DNA of 64,000 bases from Elysia crispata (Eukaryota > Mollusca > Gastropoda > Plakobranchidae): positions 1 through 64,000 of the forward strand of contig JAWDGP010003624.1 of the NCBI GenBank assembly GCA_033675545.1, written 5' to 3'. Both the position numbers and the translations under genes were made by a program. The notes under the pieces are model-generated. The model was not told the origin of the DNA. It saw nothing but the letters and a program-made list of their open reading frames with translations, and made no database searches. Below, one piece after another: positions 35,919 to 49,200 of the stretch; the stretch's first letter is position 1; each line of letters opens with the position of its first letter.

Positions 35919-37328
35919 GTGAGTGAAATAAAAAAATCTGGGAAGTGCACAAGTCTGTCTTGCAAGAAAAATATTTTTTTTTTCATTAGCAAACAATGAC
36001 AAAACAGTTGAATAAGTCTCAGAAAAATTTTTTTCCAACATAACTATTGTACTGATGGTTATTGACATATGTACATATCAAGATGATTATTTTACATAAA
36101 CTGCTCCATAGATTAGTTGTTTTCTCATTATATATCTTAGTTTAAACAAAGGCTTTTTGCATCTAAAAGTAAGTGAGAAAAATAGAGTGAGAAGTCACTG
36201 ATGTATGTATACAAAGGTTTTAAAGCTGATAAAAGACAATCTTAATGTTTGCTTTGTTTATAAAAGCCTTTTCATACTCTCTTTCCCTTTCTGTCAGTCT
36301 TTCATCTGTAGAGCTGAAATACATACGACACACTGTTCTCGCTTGACTTATAACAGACCTGAGTAATGTATTTTACACACAGCAACCAAAGTGTGATGTT
36401 CAGGTCAATAATTGACAACAACCCATGCAAACTGATACAACTGGCCAGTCAAAGACACCCTCCTCTGAAACGTTTTCTGCAAAGAAAAAAAAACCCATTA
36501 AAAACTTAAAATATAGTATATCAAATTTTCAATATTTACTTATATATACCAAATTCTTCAAATCATCTTTGTTTTTTTCTTTTGATAATGAAAGAAACTT
36601 AATTTTTATTTTTCATGAAAGAAAAACAGCAGTGACAGCAAAAAGAAAAAAAAAATGGAAATGCAGATTACAAAAAAAATCATTATACGATAACAATTTT
36701 GTAATATTGTTTTAGGCCTAGGTGGAGCTTAAATACAAAGGGACTATACAGTTATCTCTTATAATGCTTAAGTAATTAATACAATTAGATCACACACTAA
36801 CAAAACTTTTCTAGACATAATTTTTTTTAACTTATCCTTTGTGTAGATTGATAGAGAATGCAAGCTGTACCATCTGAATGTGTAGTCTTCAACACAGTAA
36901 TTTGTAAGAACTAGAATCATCTCCAATGTGAACATGTCCAAGTATCCCGAATGCTGAACAAGTTCATCTGCCAGAATCTTAGATGCAACCAGGGCTTTTG
37001 CATTTTACAACTTAAAAAAAAATTTTTTTTTTTTTTTGATCGGTTTTGACCAGAAAGACCTGAGCATATTAGCTTTGTTGTGGATGAGTGTCTAGTGGCA
37101 AAGGCACCAATTCTGTAACAGGTTATCTCCATTCTTTTTATTGATAACTTTGAGCAAGGAGAGACGGACGCTTTTCTGTAATGCCATAACTGAAGTAGGC
37201 AGAACAAAAACAATTGCATAATATGTTTCTCTGCAGCACAGAAAGCTCACGGTTATTACAAAATATTTTCCTCCCTAGAGTTGAAGAAAGTAACTACGAG
37301 GTAAAGGATCTGTCACAAGGCAAAAGTA
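35919..37328. other. Non-coding stretch of block B
   Basis: AT-rich. 36,840-37,320 is collinear with 20,710-21,170 in block A, with no conserved frame. Ends at the Penelope-like insertion. Confidence 0.45.
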
Positions 37329-37504
37329 ATAAATCCAAATAGAAAAGCAAAAACACCACACTTGGAGGAAAACTTGGTAATTACAAAGGATCCAAAAAGG
37401 ACGCGTGTGTGTCTGTAAATAGTGTGGAACAAGGTTTAAAAAGAGACAGGCACACCACTTTAAAACTACGGGACTAAAAAAAACAACAACACAAGTATAG
37501 ATTA

Positions 37505-37550
37505 AACATAAAAACGTTTTGCCTTTAATGTGGCTTCATCAGAGTGTGTA
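37505..37550 (-). ncRNA. Degenerate hammerhead-ribozyme-like motif
   Basis: On the minus strand the core CTGATGA (37,536-37,542) is followed by AGCC, an ACATTAAA loop and GGC, a short stem II, and then AAAACGTTT where a consensus hammerhead has GAAAC. Hammerhead motifs are known from the LTR-like ends of Penelope-like elements, and the position in the 3' part of this one fits. The altered GAAA box suggests it no longer cleaves. Confidence 0.5.
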
Positions 37551-38179
37551 GGAAAAAATTGACTTCAACAAGTTATACAAAACATTGGGGGAGCTGGGCT
37601 CAGACGTGACAAATAATTGGTTGGGGGAGGGGCAGTGCAATGGCTAGGGATGGTGATGGCAGAGGGCGTGACCTCATTGATATGAGGGTAAGATAAGGCT
37701 GGAGTGTGTGTTTGGAATAAAATATTAGGGCTGGTTAGTATCTGTAGAGAAATCAAAATTCAAAAATTGGGAAAAGGTTTTTTTTTGGGTTTTACATCTG
37801 ATTCAAATGGGGATGCGCGTGTAGAACTAGAAGAATGATAGTTGATGCGTCAGAGGGCGAAATGTAGAGGGTCTCTAATAAATAGGTGGTAATGTAGACG
37901 AGGATGGCGATTGAAAAATCATATAAATATCCAAATTCTCACATAGGTTGAAAGAAATATAACTAACAAACATGATGGAATTATGCGTATATGTATACAG
38001 CAGCTAAGATGATTATGTTGTTAATTGCTCTCTTATTCTGTGTTTCACTCTCTCCCTTTATCTATCTTTCTTAAATCTCGATTCTACACGTCATTATTTC
38101 CTTTGCAGTGCCTCATTCTGTCCTATTAGTTACAACCAAACCCTTATTTGCTACCTCTCTCTCTCTCTCTCTCTTTAGC

Positions 38180-38900
38180 TCGGCGTGGGGCTGTGGTGCT
38201 GGTTCAACAGTGCCTCTAAATGACTAACACTAAGCATGGTATATCATGAATGGTGATGACAATGCATTCATAGGATGTAGGGATAGTAATTACACAACCT
38301 GTTCTTTCAGTAGAATAAACATGTACTGATGTAGATTCTTAGTGCCTTAGGGTGGTGAAGTAGGATTATTGTGGTAACACTAAACAGTATTGTCATAGAT
38401 GAATGATATACATGTGAATATGGATGATCAATATAATAAGTGCATATATCGTGGATACTGATGCGTTGTATCTTTTATCTTTCTTTCTCCCACATTCTAT
38501 TTATCTCTAAGTCTAATCTCTCTCTCTCTCGCTTGTTTAATGTTAACATTTAACATTGAATATCTCTTTGTCCCTTAAAGACTCACTCTCTTAATGTGTT
38601 AGGGACTATCTCTTTCTCTTTGGCTTATCTTGGGGCTGTGGTGCTGGTTCAACAGTGCCTCTAAATGACTAACACTAAGCATGGTATATCATGAATGGTG
38701 ATAACAATACATTTATAGGATGTAGGGATAGTAGTTACATAACCTGTTCTTTCAGTAAAATAAACATGTGCTGATGTAGATTCGTGGATACTGATGCGTT
38801 GTATCTCTTATCTTTCTTTCTCCCACATTCTATTTATCTCTAAGTCTAATCTCTCTCTCTTTTGCTTATTTAATGTTGACATTTAACAGTGAATCTCTCT
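38180..38900. repeat. Tandem duplication of about 446 bp inside the Penelope-like 3' region
   Basis: GGGGCTGTGGTGCTGGTTCA and the following roughly 150 bp occur at about 38,185 and again at about 38,631. The TCTTTCTCCCACATTCTATT segment near 38,480 recurs near 38,815. CT-rich runs surround both copies. Confidence 0.85.
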
Positions 38901-39110
38901 TTATCCCCTAAAGACTCTCATTCTCTTAATGTGTATAGGATTCTCTCTTTCGTGTTCTTTATCTTTCCTTTACATGTATTAGTTTTTCTGCCTGTCAATT
39001 CAATATCTATCTCTCCTCATTCTTCTCATCTCCGTCCTCTTCCCTCTCACTCTTTTTCTCTCTCTCTCTCTTCGTTTCTCTTTCTTTCTCTATGCTCTCT
39101 TGGGCTCTCT

Positions 39111-40918
39111 TCACGTTGCTTGGTCGTTGATGTTGATACCTTGTGGTTCTAGTGTTTGTAATGTGTGTATCCAGAATGTTTCTTTGTTTTGTAGACCTAT
39201 CATGTCTGCTGTGAGTAACTGATCTATCGGTATTATTTTTGCGTGGCTGATGGTGTGCCCAGGAAGGTTAAAGTGTTTGGCAACAGCGTCGCCTCTATCG
39301 TTATTAATGTTGAATCTGTGTGTGTTGAAGCGTTTGCGTAGTGTTTGTGATGTTAGCCCTACATATTGTTTGCTGCATAGGCTACATGTTAAGAGATAGA
39401 TGACGTTGTGTGAGTGGCAAGAGAGGCTATGTAGAATGTTGCATGATTTGCGGGTGATTGTGGAGGTGAATGTAGTCGATGATGTGATGGATGTACATGT
39501 CATGCATCTGGGGATGTTGCATGGTCTGCTGCCTACAGTGTCTCGTCTTGAGGCGGATGAGTGCACTAATGAGTCACGAAGGATTTTGGGTCTGCGGAAA
39601 GCTGCCATGGGTAGGGTCGGGATGGCTTTTTTGCATCGATCTGAAGTTTGGAGAATAGGAAAGTATTTTTTTAGGATAGATGGGATGTTTGGTAGTGCTG
39701 GGTTGTATGTTAACACTAAAGGAATTCTCTGGCTCTCTATAAGGGATCTATCCTTTCTCTGTAGGGCTTTTGATCTAGGTGCTTCTAGGACTTTGTTAAT
39801 GGCAGCTTGAATGTGGGGGAAACCGCGTTTTTTGAGATGGTGTTTAAGATCATTGAGTCTACGTGTGAGAGCAGCTTCTGAGGAACAAATCCTAACCAAT
39901 CTAAATGCGAGACTGTATGGGATGCTACGCCTAGTGTGTTGCGGGTGGCATGAGGACCAATGCAGGTAATTGAAGGTGTCTGTGGGTTTAGAGTAAAGGT
40001 CTGTGTGGATATAGTTGCCTGGTAGAGTGACCATGACGCCAAGGAATGGAAAGTGGGTGGGCAAAATTTTGCTGGTGAATTTGATGGTAGGGTGAAATGT
40101 ATTGGCATGTTGGATGAATGCTTCTAGTTTGGCACGGCCATGGGTCCAAATGAGGCAGATGTCATCTATGTATCTTAGCCAGACAAGTGGTTTGTCTGGG
40201 AAAGAACCCACAAGTCTCCTCTCGATGGCCCCCATGAAGATGTTGGCGTATGTAGAGGCCATACATGTACCCATAGCGGTGCCGTGAGTTTGTCAAGTAT
40301 GTATTGTCATGAAAAGTGAAGAAGTTGAGCGTAAGGATGAGTTGTATTAATTTACAGATAAAAGAGGGGGATGGTTTTGTTCCCGGATCTCTGCCTTCCA
40401 CCAGCGCTATGCGACAGGCGTCCGTACCTTCCTTATGTGGGATATTAGTGTACAATGCGCTGACATCCATTGTACATAGAAGGGTATCTGGAGGAAGAGC
40501 GCCTGTCTCATTGATATCATGGATTTTTCGGAGGAAATCCATGTCGTCCTGCACATATGAAGGTAGCTGGCTGACTAAGTCCTTCATAAGGTAGTCCACA
40601 AATTGAGATATAATCTCTGTGGGGCACCCATTACCATGATGGGCCTCCCTGGGTTCCCTTCTTTGTGGATCTTGGGAAGGATATAAAACCTTTTCGGAGT
40701 GGGATGAGGCACGAGGAGGGCTTTGCCTATCTCTGAACTAATTTCCTTCTCCTCTATCCCTTTATCTATGGCTTCTTGGATCTTTTTGTTATAGCTATCG
40801 GTAGGGTCAGAGGTAAGTGTCCTATAATAAGTAGTATGGTCGAGTTGCCTAGTGCACTCTCCAATATAGTCGGTGGTGTCCATAACCACGACAGCCCCAC
40901 CTTTGTCAGCAGGTTTTA
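39111..40918 (-). pseudogene. Penelope-like RT with GIY-YIG endonuclease, decayed
   Basis: Reading along the minus strand: KPADKGGAVVVMD, LPKIHKEGNPGRPIM, MDVSALYTNIPHKEG (RT palm), GTCMASTYANIFMG, then VWLRYIDDICLIW with the YIDD catalytic aspartates, a linker, and a C-terminal GIY-YIG nuclease (VIYLLTCSLCSKQYVGLTSQ, TLRKRFNTHR). The RT-then-GIY-YIG order is diagnostic of endonuclease-bearing Penelope-like elements. The coding sequence falls in more than one frame and lacks its start, so the copy is inactive. Confidence 0.88.
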
Positions 40919-41610
40919 GAAAGTTTCAATTTCCTTTGGCCTTTATCTTGTTGAAAACAGGACAGAAGTTACTAAATTATGAACATTTGCAGACTGCAAA
41001 CAATCATTGCTAATTCTAGCCCCCAGCGAGGCAATAGCAATCAAACTGCACGTCATATCTATCTTTCAATTGTGTTAGATAGACCTGAATCAAAAACTTG
41101 ATGACTTGAATGTCGGTTTGTGAATCTTTTACATACAATTAAGATTCACATGATTAGGAAGATGATGATAAGGAAACAGAGGAAGAATGCAAAGAAATAG
41201 AACAAAGGTCTGGTCCAAGACAAGCAGAATGTCTTTAGAGTGACCCTCAAAAGAAGATAAATGATCATAGCAGCAGCAGGTACTTAATGAAAATACCACT
41301 TTTTGTGGGCATATCATTTTTTCTGCTTTCATTGTCCTATTCACTTGATATTTTATTCAACATCATGCAACCATCTTTCATCTAATACACATGATTTAAA
41401 TAAACCTGTCATTTCCTTAAAATTTCCCAGTATTGCTTGGTTTGTAAGGAATTGAGTATTGTTTTACTTGGTATCAGGGAAAACTGAATGCTTAATATGC
41501 ATGGTGTTGGAAAGCTTGAAAAGTCCCAAGGCTACGTGTTCAAGTGTGCGGAGAAAAATGTAATTTTGATGTTTAGAGCAGTTGTACAAATTAGACCGCC
41601 AAGACCTAAT

Positions 41611-42769
41611 TTAAAAAACAACATATATGAATATTCAAAGCCAAAGATACATTAAGCTGCCTTACACCTTGATGGCAAGGCTATTTTGGTGAGAGAAGTG
41701 GATTAATCTTTTATTTAAAAAAAAAGAAACCAACAAATTAACATTTTGGAGTCTTTTGTTAAAGTGTCAAAGGCCCTGGACTTGTTTCAAGGCCCTGGAC
41801 CTTACTGACCAGGCACTCTCCTCATGGTCTAACTCACTCGGGTCAGATCCTAAACTGATATGGATCAAATGTGGATCTAAAAAAATATGTTCTCAAGCAG
41901 CTTGATACAATCCACTGTCATGGCCTGTGTAATACCTTAGCAGCGTTTCAAACTTCACTGAGTCAAAGCCTCTACAGGAGATAGGAGAGCCATCCTCGGA
42001 ACAAGGGTACAGTACCTTGCATCATTTTTATTTCAAGGTAAAAAGTAATATTAACTTGTTAATTTGTTTTCTTCATCCTTTAGTCTGTGACTTGAGGTTA
42101 AAATTGTGTAAGCAAAAACCTATCCTATTGCTTGCTAAGTCAAGCCAGACTGCAGATTTTACTTAGGTAACAAATCTGTGTGTGAAAGAAAATAAGTAAA
42201 TGGTCTTGTATGATCAGCATATAAATTGGACTGCATAGCTTTCATAAATCAAAGAAGACTGCAGATTTTATTTAGTCTATGAACTGTATGTGAGATTTTA
42301 TTGATTGGCTTTCACTGAAAGCACCTCTGCAGAAAAAAGTGTCTTTTAAAAGAATTCAACGTTAATGGGGCACTTTTATTTGTTTTTTATTTCATGTTTT
42401 TATGCATAACCAACAGGATATACAGAATACGTTCCACCTACAGCAGATAGATTATTTCATTAAAAAAACTTGGTGATGTAAACAGATACAATGTATAATC
42501 ATTTCTGCATCATGTACAGAATATCACAGATAGGCCAAAGGCAAAGACATTCTGACCCAAAGTAGCAATGCTCTTGTAAAAAACAATTCTGTGTTACAAG
42601 TATCCTTACAAAAATAGTCAAGACATTTCCAGGCTTAAAGCTATTCAAATACATCTCAAGAAATTAAGTCCTGACCAAGAACATGTAAGAATTTATTATT
42701 TATTCCAAATTGCACTGATGTAGAAATGGGTGACAAAAATTTCTAATTAAGAATAGTTTTACGTTACAT
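41611..42769. other. Non-coding stretch of block B
   Basis: Partly collinear with block A (41,885-42,350 with 23,560-24,400). About two diverged units of the 81-bp repeat occur at 42,130-42,290. No gene is seen. Confidence 0.45.
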
Positions 42770-43051
42770 TTCAATAAAACAGCTCAGATTCATACCACCA
42801 GCTCCAAACGTCACACCAAGTCATATTTCTCAGACTATGAACAGGCCGCAAAAGACTGAACTCCCACCTCCACACAAAGCTAGGTATCCGTGCATCCAAT
42901 CCGTCCCTGTTTAAGTGCGGCCATGATGGCAGACCATATCCTTCAGACCTGTCCCAACTACGACTATTTGAGGTCCCAAACCTGGCCTGAGGCAATAACT
43001 CTACAAAGAAAGCTCTACAGCAGCCTCAGGGACCTTTATAGAGGAGACTAG
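42770..43051 (+). mobile_element. 3' tail of a non-LTR retrotransposon ORF2
   Basis: Plus-strand reading gives GRKRLNSHLHTKLGIRAS up to a CGHDG, then after one frameshift AAMMADHILQTCPNYDYLRS, QTWPEAITLQRKLYSSLRDL and YRGD with a stop at 43,049-43,051. The pattern RxGxxRLNxHxxxKL, C-C-G, DHILQxCPxY, WP, KLYxxLxDL is the conserved C-terminal region of many jockey/I-type LINE reverse transcriptases. Only this tail is present. The segment is absent from block A, so it inserted after the blocks split. Confidence 0.65.
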
Positions 43052-44612
43052 CAGCTATTGCAAAGAAGAAAACCAAGGTTTACATTACAACTAAGGAGAT
43101 AAAAGTCCCTTTTGCAGTCTGTCTTAGAGTCCATGTCATGTTTAAAGCCATGTTCTCTGGGCAAAATAATATATTGCAAATAATAATGGCCAATGATATG
43201 ACCTTAAAATTCTGCAGGAGTTAACTCTCAGAACATACAGCTTATGAAAGAAAAAAAAAAGGGGATTTGCAGATAAAAACAGAGCAGTTGATTGACTGAC
43301 CGAATTTTAGCAAGCCCAGTCCACCATGAGGGATGACCAGTTTCCCAACATTGTTGACTAATCACAAGAAACCACACTATGTCCCACCATAAACCTGGGT
43401 TTTGTTGCCAGATTGATCAAGATGAGAAAAGCTACAATGAAAGAAGCCTGCTCTTGGCAAGCAATTTGTCCACCTTGGACAGTAAATGTTACAAACAACC
43501 CAGAGGGAAAATACCACTAAAACCGACACCCAGTAAAGAGGTCTTGTTACGGGAAAAATGTCGATAATGAAAGGCATAGTTATTCACATAGTTATTCATA
43601 CTTTAGCTGAAGTTGTACAATCCTCTCTTATCCCTCCAGATTGCTCCAAAGATGATGTACTAGATTGAAACCACCTTGTAAAAACAATGAGCTTGTTGCA
43701 GAACAACTCATGATACTGACTTGGGCATCATGAAGATCATCAATTACACAGGTTATCACCCTTCTAAAGCAAAAACCAAATAGGACTCCATAAACTAAAA
43801 TAAAAACAGCCAAGCATTAGACAAGACGTTGAAGACAGGCATAAAAAAGAAATATTATAAACATGTAGCTTGGTCTTTCTATGGTTATAAAAGATGAGGA
43901 TGGGTCAAAGAAATGCTGTAAAAATTGATAAATAACATGTACATCTTAATTAAGTCCAACCTGTTTCATAATTCATGATGGGGCCTCGGTAAATGACACA
44001 GAAAATTTTATTGTTTCGCTCTGCTTCAGTTGAGCACTAGAACTGGCGCCACAACCATCAACCAGTGCTGTCCTGACAGGTGACCTGAGGTCATGTGAAC
44101 CGCCCATTTCTTATTGCCTGGTGCTTCATGTCTAGGCTGCGTAGAAATAAAACTGGTAATTTTTGGGCATTTCAATCAGTCCTTGCTCTGCAAATGCTCA
44201 AGACAGGATTATATGGGGAGATCATGATACAGGATCAAAGAGCCAAAGCAGCGGTAGCTTTGGCAATGGTGGGGAGGGTAAAGAGTGGCTTTAATCCTTT
44301 ATAGACACGTGGTTAATTGACAAAGACAAGGAAGATAATTATGTGGTAATTTCACTTTGGTTGGTTATTTCTCTTGTGGTGTTTTATGCCATAGCTCCAA
44401 CAAACCTTGCATTCAACGAACTGTTAAAAATGACCAAAACAATTTTTTGCCTCCGAGGTGTGCTGTATATGAAAATGACATATGAAAGAATCCCAGCACT
44501 TGAAAAAAAAATGCATCTCTGATGAATGATAAGAAAATATTGGCGAGAGGGTTGATGCATGAAAATAACTTACAAAATCCTTTGTAAATATTGTAGTAAA
44601 TTCAAGGATACC
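43052..44612. other. Non-coding stretch closing block B
   Basis: Collinear with 24,600-25,700 in block A and, from about 43,730, with 45,960-46,235 in block C. Contains the single progenitor unit of the satellite at 44,034-44,132. No open frame is conserved among the copies. Confidence 0.5.
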
Positions 44613-44812
44613 ATATTTTGACATTCATTTCCGAAAAATTTATCAACAGAAGACACAGAGGACTACACCCACAGTGCAGTGAGCAGCACCACCAGCTAAG
44701 ACGGCCCTTATCAGATTCTGCTTGTTCGTATCATCTACTTCAACATCATCTATTATCTGTTAATATGAAGTGTTATAACAAAATGCTCTTGGTTGTTTTG
44801 TTTTTATTTTAG

Positions 44813-45011
44813 GCTTGTACGAAAACAACCAAAAATGTTCTAGAGATCTAGACAAGGGGTAGTGAGGAGGGAGGAGCTCGATGCACCGACACTGAACCTG
44901 GACTACCAGGCTCCAAATGTGAGCAGATTTTTCCATTGTTGGAGCAATCATCATCACTATTATCATTACCATCATTATCATCATGGTAACACCTTGAACA
45001 TTACAGTATGA
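44813..45011 (+). pseudogene. Last-exon-like segment with His/Tyr-rich tail, broken C copy
   Basis: Follows a T-rich tract and TTTTAG. It reads LVRKQPKMF, then an in-frame TAG, then RSRQGVVRREEL and further LDYQAPNVSRFFHCWSNHHH, YYHYHHYHHGNTLNITV and a TGA at 45,009-45,011. It is homologous to 57,661-57,865, which has no internal stop. AATAAA lies downstream near 45,146, as in the D copy. Probably a dead duplicate of the D exon. Confidence 0.4.
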
Positions 45012-46234
45012 CCACTTCTATCATCGCCTCACTCTTCATTATGCTTATCCTGGTGGTGTAAACAAAACATCATAAACATTTCTAATGATATTGCTAACTC
45101 CTTTGGCTCATAAGAATAAATACCCCATTCTCTTTCTAAAAACAAATAAAGCTATCAGCAACAGTTACGATGTCTTTAAAAAGCTTATATTCATGAATGA
45201 TTTATTCTATTTATAAAGAAGTTAATTCATGAATGAGGTCAACTGGAAGGTTTTGTATTACCGGTACTAGGTGTGTTTGGAAAGATACATTTCCATAAAT
45301 TCATTGAAAAAAAATTACTACAATTATGTGAAGGGATTATGTTGAATATAATACTCTGAACTGCACGTCTTTTATTAAGTAAAAAACATATAAAACTAAA
45401 CAATTTGTTGAAACATTACGACGAAGAGAGCTGTGGTCTTTGCTTGCACAAAAATGTTCAAAGACACCCAATTCTTCTCCTTGGCTTTGAGATAAGGACA
45501 TTTGTGCAGTACTTTACAGCAAATTGTGAAGTGGTTATTAAAGTCCTTAGCTTTTCCCAGACTCCTGCATGTATCAGTGGAGAATTGCTTTCAAAATAAG
45601 TATTGAGTCAAGGTCTTAAAACTAATTAAACGATTGAATAAAGAAGGAAATGAGTCAAGTTTTGCAGGCCCAGGTATAAAGATCAAAATGCTGACTTGAT
45701 ACAGAAATGCATCTGCTGCTTTTGGACCAGTCTGGACATTGCAGGTATGGATGGAACTCAAATTTTCAATTGATGAGACCATGGTCTCTTTCTACCATGT
45801 GCTAATAGCAAAGTCAGTTCAAACAAAACTATTTGAACCTACAGGCAATAGCAAGCACTGGTGTCAGGCCTATCTAATCAATTTTACTGGGTCATGTAAA
45901 ACATGAAATCCACCCTCAAATTCCAAGAAAACGTAACCTCAGTCACTCAAGGTAAAATGAAGATCATCAATGGCACACGTTACCACTCTCCTACTATAAA
46001 AACCAAATAGAACTTCAGTATCTACAATGCAATCAGCAAAGTTGTAGACAAGATGCAGACATGTAGCCTAGTTTTTCCATAATCATAAAAGATGAGGATT
46101 GATGAATTTAATTATTTGAAGATTGATAAATAACTTTAACATTTTAATTAAGTCCGGTGTGTTCCATAATTCATGATGGGGCCTCAGCACATGGCCAAGG
46201 AAACTTTAATTTTTTCGCTCTACTTTAGTTGAGC

Positions 46235-49200
46235 ACTAGAACTGGTCCTAGACTCCTACCGCTATCGATCAGTACGGTCTTAGTGGGTGAACTGAAGTCA
46301 TGTGCCCTGCCCAATTCTTATCGTTGGGTGATGCACTAGAACTGGTCCTATCGCGATCAATCAGTGCGGTCTTAGTGGGTGAACTGAGGTCATGTGAACT
46401 GCCCAATTCTTATCGTTGGGTGATGCACTAGAACTGGTCCTACCACTATCAATCAGTGCGGTCTTAGTGGGTGAACTGAGGTCATGTGAACTGCCCAATT
46501 CTTATCGTTGGGTGATGCACTAGAACTGGTCCTACCACTATCAATCAGTGCGGTCTTAGTGGGTGAACTGAGGTCATGTGCACTGCCCAATTCTTATCGT
46601 TGGGTGATGCACTAGAACTGGTCCTATCGCGATCAATCAGTGCGGTCTTAGTCGGTGAACTGCCCAATTCTTATCGTTGGGTGATGCACTAGAACTGGTC
46701 CTACCACTATCAATCAGTGCGGTCTTAGTGGGTGAACTGCCCAATTCTTATCGTTGGGTGATGCACTAGAACTGATCCTACCACTATCAATCAGTGCGGT
46801 CTTAGTGAGTGAACTGAGGTCATGTGCCCTGCCCAATTCTTATCGTTGGGTGATGCACTAGAACTGGTCCTACCACTATCAATCAGTGCGGTCTTAGTGG
46901 GTGAACTGAGGTCATGTGCACTGCCCAATTCTTATCGTTGGGTGATGCACTAGAACTGGTCCTATTGCGATCAATCAGTGCGGTCGTGGTGGGTGAACTG
47001 CCCAATTCTTATCGTTGGGTGATGCACTAGAACTGGTCCTACCACTATCAATCAGTGCGGTCTTAGTGGGTGAACTGCCCAATTCTTATCGTTGGGTGAT
47101 GCACTAGAACTGGTCCTACCACTATCAATCAGTGCGGTCTTAGTGGGTGAACTGAGGTCATGTGCCCTGCCCAATTCTTATCGTTGGGTGATGCACTAGA
47201 ACTGGTCCTACCACTATCAATCAGTGCGGTCTTAGTGGGTGAACTGAGGTCATGTGCACTGCCCAATTCTTATCGTTGGGTGATGCACTAGAACTGGTCC
47301 TATCGCGATCAATCAGTGCGGTCGTAGTGGGTGAACTGAGGTCATGTGCACTGCCCAATTCTTATCGTTGGGTGATGCACTAGAACTGGTCCTACCACTA
47401 TCAATCAGTGCGGTCTTAGTGGGTGAACTGAGGTCATGTGCACTGCCCAATTCTTATCGTTGGGTGATGCACTAGAACTGGTCCTACCACTATCAATCAG
47501 TGCGGTCTTAGTGGATGAACTGAAGTCATGTGAACTGCCCAATTCTTATCGTTGGGTGATGCACTAGAACTGGTCCTATCGCGATCAATCAGTGCGGTCG
47601 TAGTGGGTGAACTGAGGTCATGTGCACTGCCCAATTCTTATCGTTGGGTGATGCACTAGAACTGGTCCTACCACTATCAATCAGTGCGGTCTTAGCGGGT
47701 AAACTGAGGTCATGTGCACTGCCCAATTCTTATCGTTGGGTGATGCACCAGAACTGGTCCTACCACTATCAATCAGTGCGGTCTTAGTGGGTGAACTGAG
47801 GTCATGTGCACTGCCCAATTCTTATCGTTGGGTGATGCACTAGAACTGGTCCGATCGCGATCAATCAGTGCGGTCGTAGTGGGTGAACTGCCCAATTCTT
47901 ATCGTTGGGTGATGCTCTAGAACTGGTCCTACCACTATCAATCAGTGCGGTCTTAGTGGGTGAACTGCCCAATTCTTATCGTTGGGTGATGCACTAGAAT
48001 TGTTCCTACCACTATCAATCAGTGCGGTCTTAGTGGGTGAACTGAGGTCATGTGCACTGCCCAATTCTTATCGTTGGGTGATGCACTAGAACTGGTCCTA
48101 CCACTATCAATCAGTGCGGTCTTAGTGGGTGAACTGAAGTCATGTGAACTGCCCAATTCTTATCGTTGGGTGATGCACTAGAACTGGTCCTATCGCGATC
48201 AATCAGTGCGGTCTTAGTGGGTGAACTGAAGTCATGTGAACTGCCCAATTCTTATCGTTGGGTAATGCACTAGAACTAGTCCTACCACTATCAATCAGTG
48301 CGGTCTTAGTGGGTGAACTGCCCAATTCTTATGGTTGCGTGATGCACTAGAATTGGTCCTACCACTATCAATCAGTGCGGTCTTAGTGGGTGAACTGAGG
48401 TCATGTGCCCTGCCCAATTCTTATCGTTGGGTGATGCACTAGAACTGGTCCTACCACTATCAATCAGTGCGGTCTTAGTGGGTGAACTGAGGTCATGTGC
48501 ACTGCCCAATTCTTATCGTTGGGTGATGCACTAGAACTGGTCCTATTGCGATCAATCAGTGCGGTCGTAGTGGGTGAACTGAGGTCATGTGCACTGCCCA
48601 ATTCTTATCGTTGGGTGATGCACTAGAACTGGTCCTACCACTATCAATCAGTGCGGTCTTAGTGGGTGAACTGAGGTCATGTGAACTGCCCAATTCTTAT
48701 CGTTGGGTGATGCACTAGAACTGGTCCTATCGCGATCAATCAGTGCGGTCGTAGTGGGTGAACTGAGGTCATGTGCACTGCCCAATTCTTATCGTTGGGT
48801 GATGCACTAGAACTGGTCCTACCACTATCAATCAGTGCGGTCTTAGCGGGTGAACTGAGGTCATGTGCACTGCCCAATTCTTATCGTTGGGTGATGCACT
48901 AGAACTGGTCCTATCGCGATCAATCAGTGCGGTCGTAGTGGGTGAACTGAGGTCATGTGCACTGCCCAATTCTTATCGTTGGGTGATGCACTAGAACTGG
49001 TCCTACCACTATCAATCAGTGCGGTCTTAGCGGATGAACTGAAGTCATGTGAACTGCCCAATTCTTATCGTTGGGTGATGCACTAGAACTGGTCCTATCG
49101 CGATCAATCAGTGCGGTCTTAGTGGGTGAACTGAAGTCATGTGAACTGCCCAATTCTTATCGTTGGGTGATGCACTAGAACTGGTCCTACCACTATCAAT

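Larger units (their letters stand above)
37329..40918 (-). mobile_element. Penelope-like retroelement, 5'-truncated
   Basis: A 3.6-kb insertion on the minus strand, bounded by block A-like sequence on both sides. Coding part 39,111-40,918 and a long 3' region 37,329-39,110 that contains a hammerhead-like motif and a tandem duplication. The 5' end is cut at a KPADKGGAVVVMD motif, which in Penelope-like elements lies near the start of the reverse transcriptase, so the amino-terminal portion is missing. 5' truncation is usual for target-primed insertion. Confidence 0.88.
29370..44310 (+). repeat. Segmental duplication block B
   Basis: Collinear with block A, but enlarged by three insertions: a Gypsy fossil at about 30.5-35.0 kb, a Penelope-like element at 37.3-40.9 kb and a LINE tail near 42.8-43.05 kb. 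It contains the single-copy progenitor of the large satellite at 44,034-44,132. Confidence 0.75.

Noticed and set aside
39400-39810. 136-codon plus-strand ORF
   Set aside because: Antisense shadow of the Penelope-like coding region.
44075-44095. Everted AGGTCA pair (TGACCTGAGGTCA) in the satellite progenitor
   Set aside because: Palindromic half-sites are present, but the array units carry a mismatch in one half, so there is no sign that the site is preserved.
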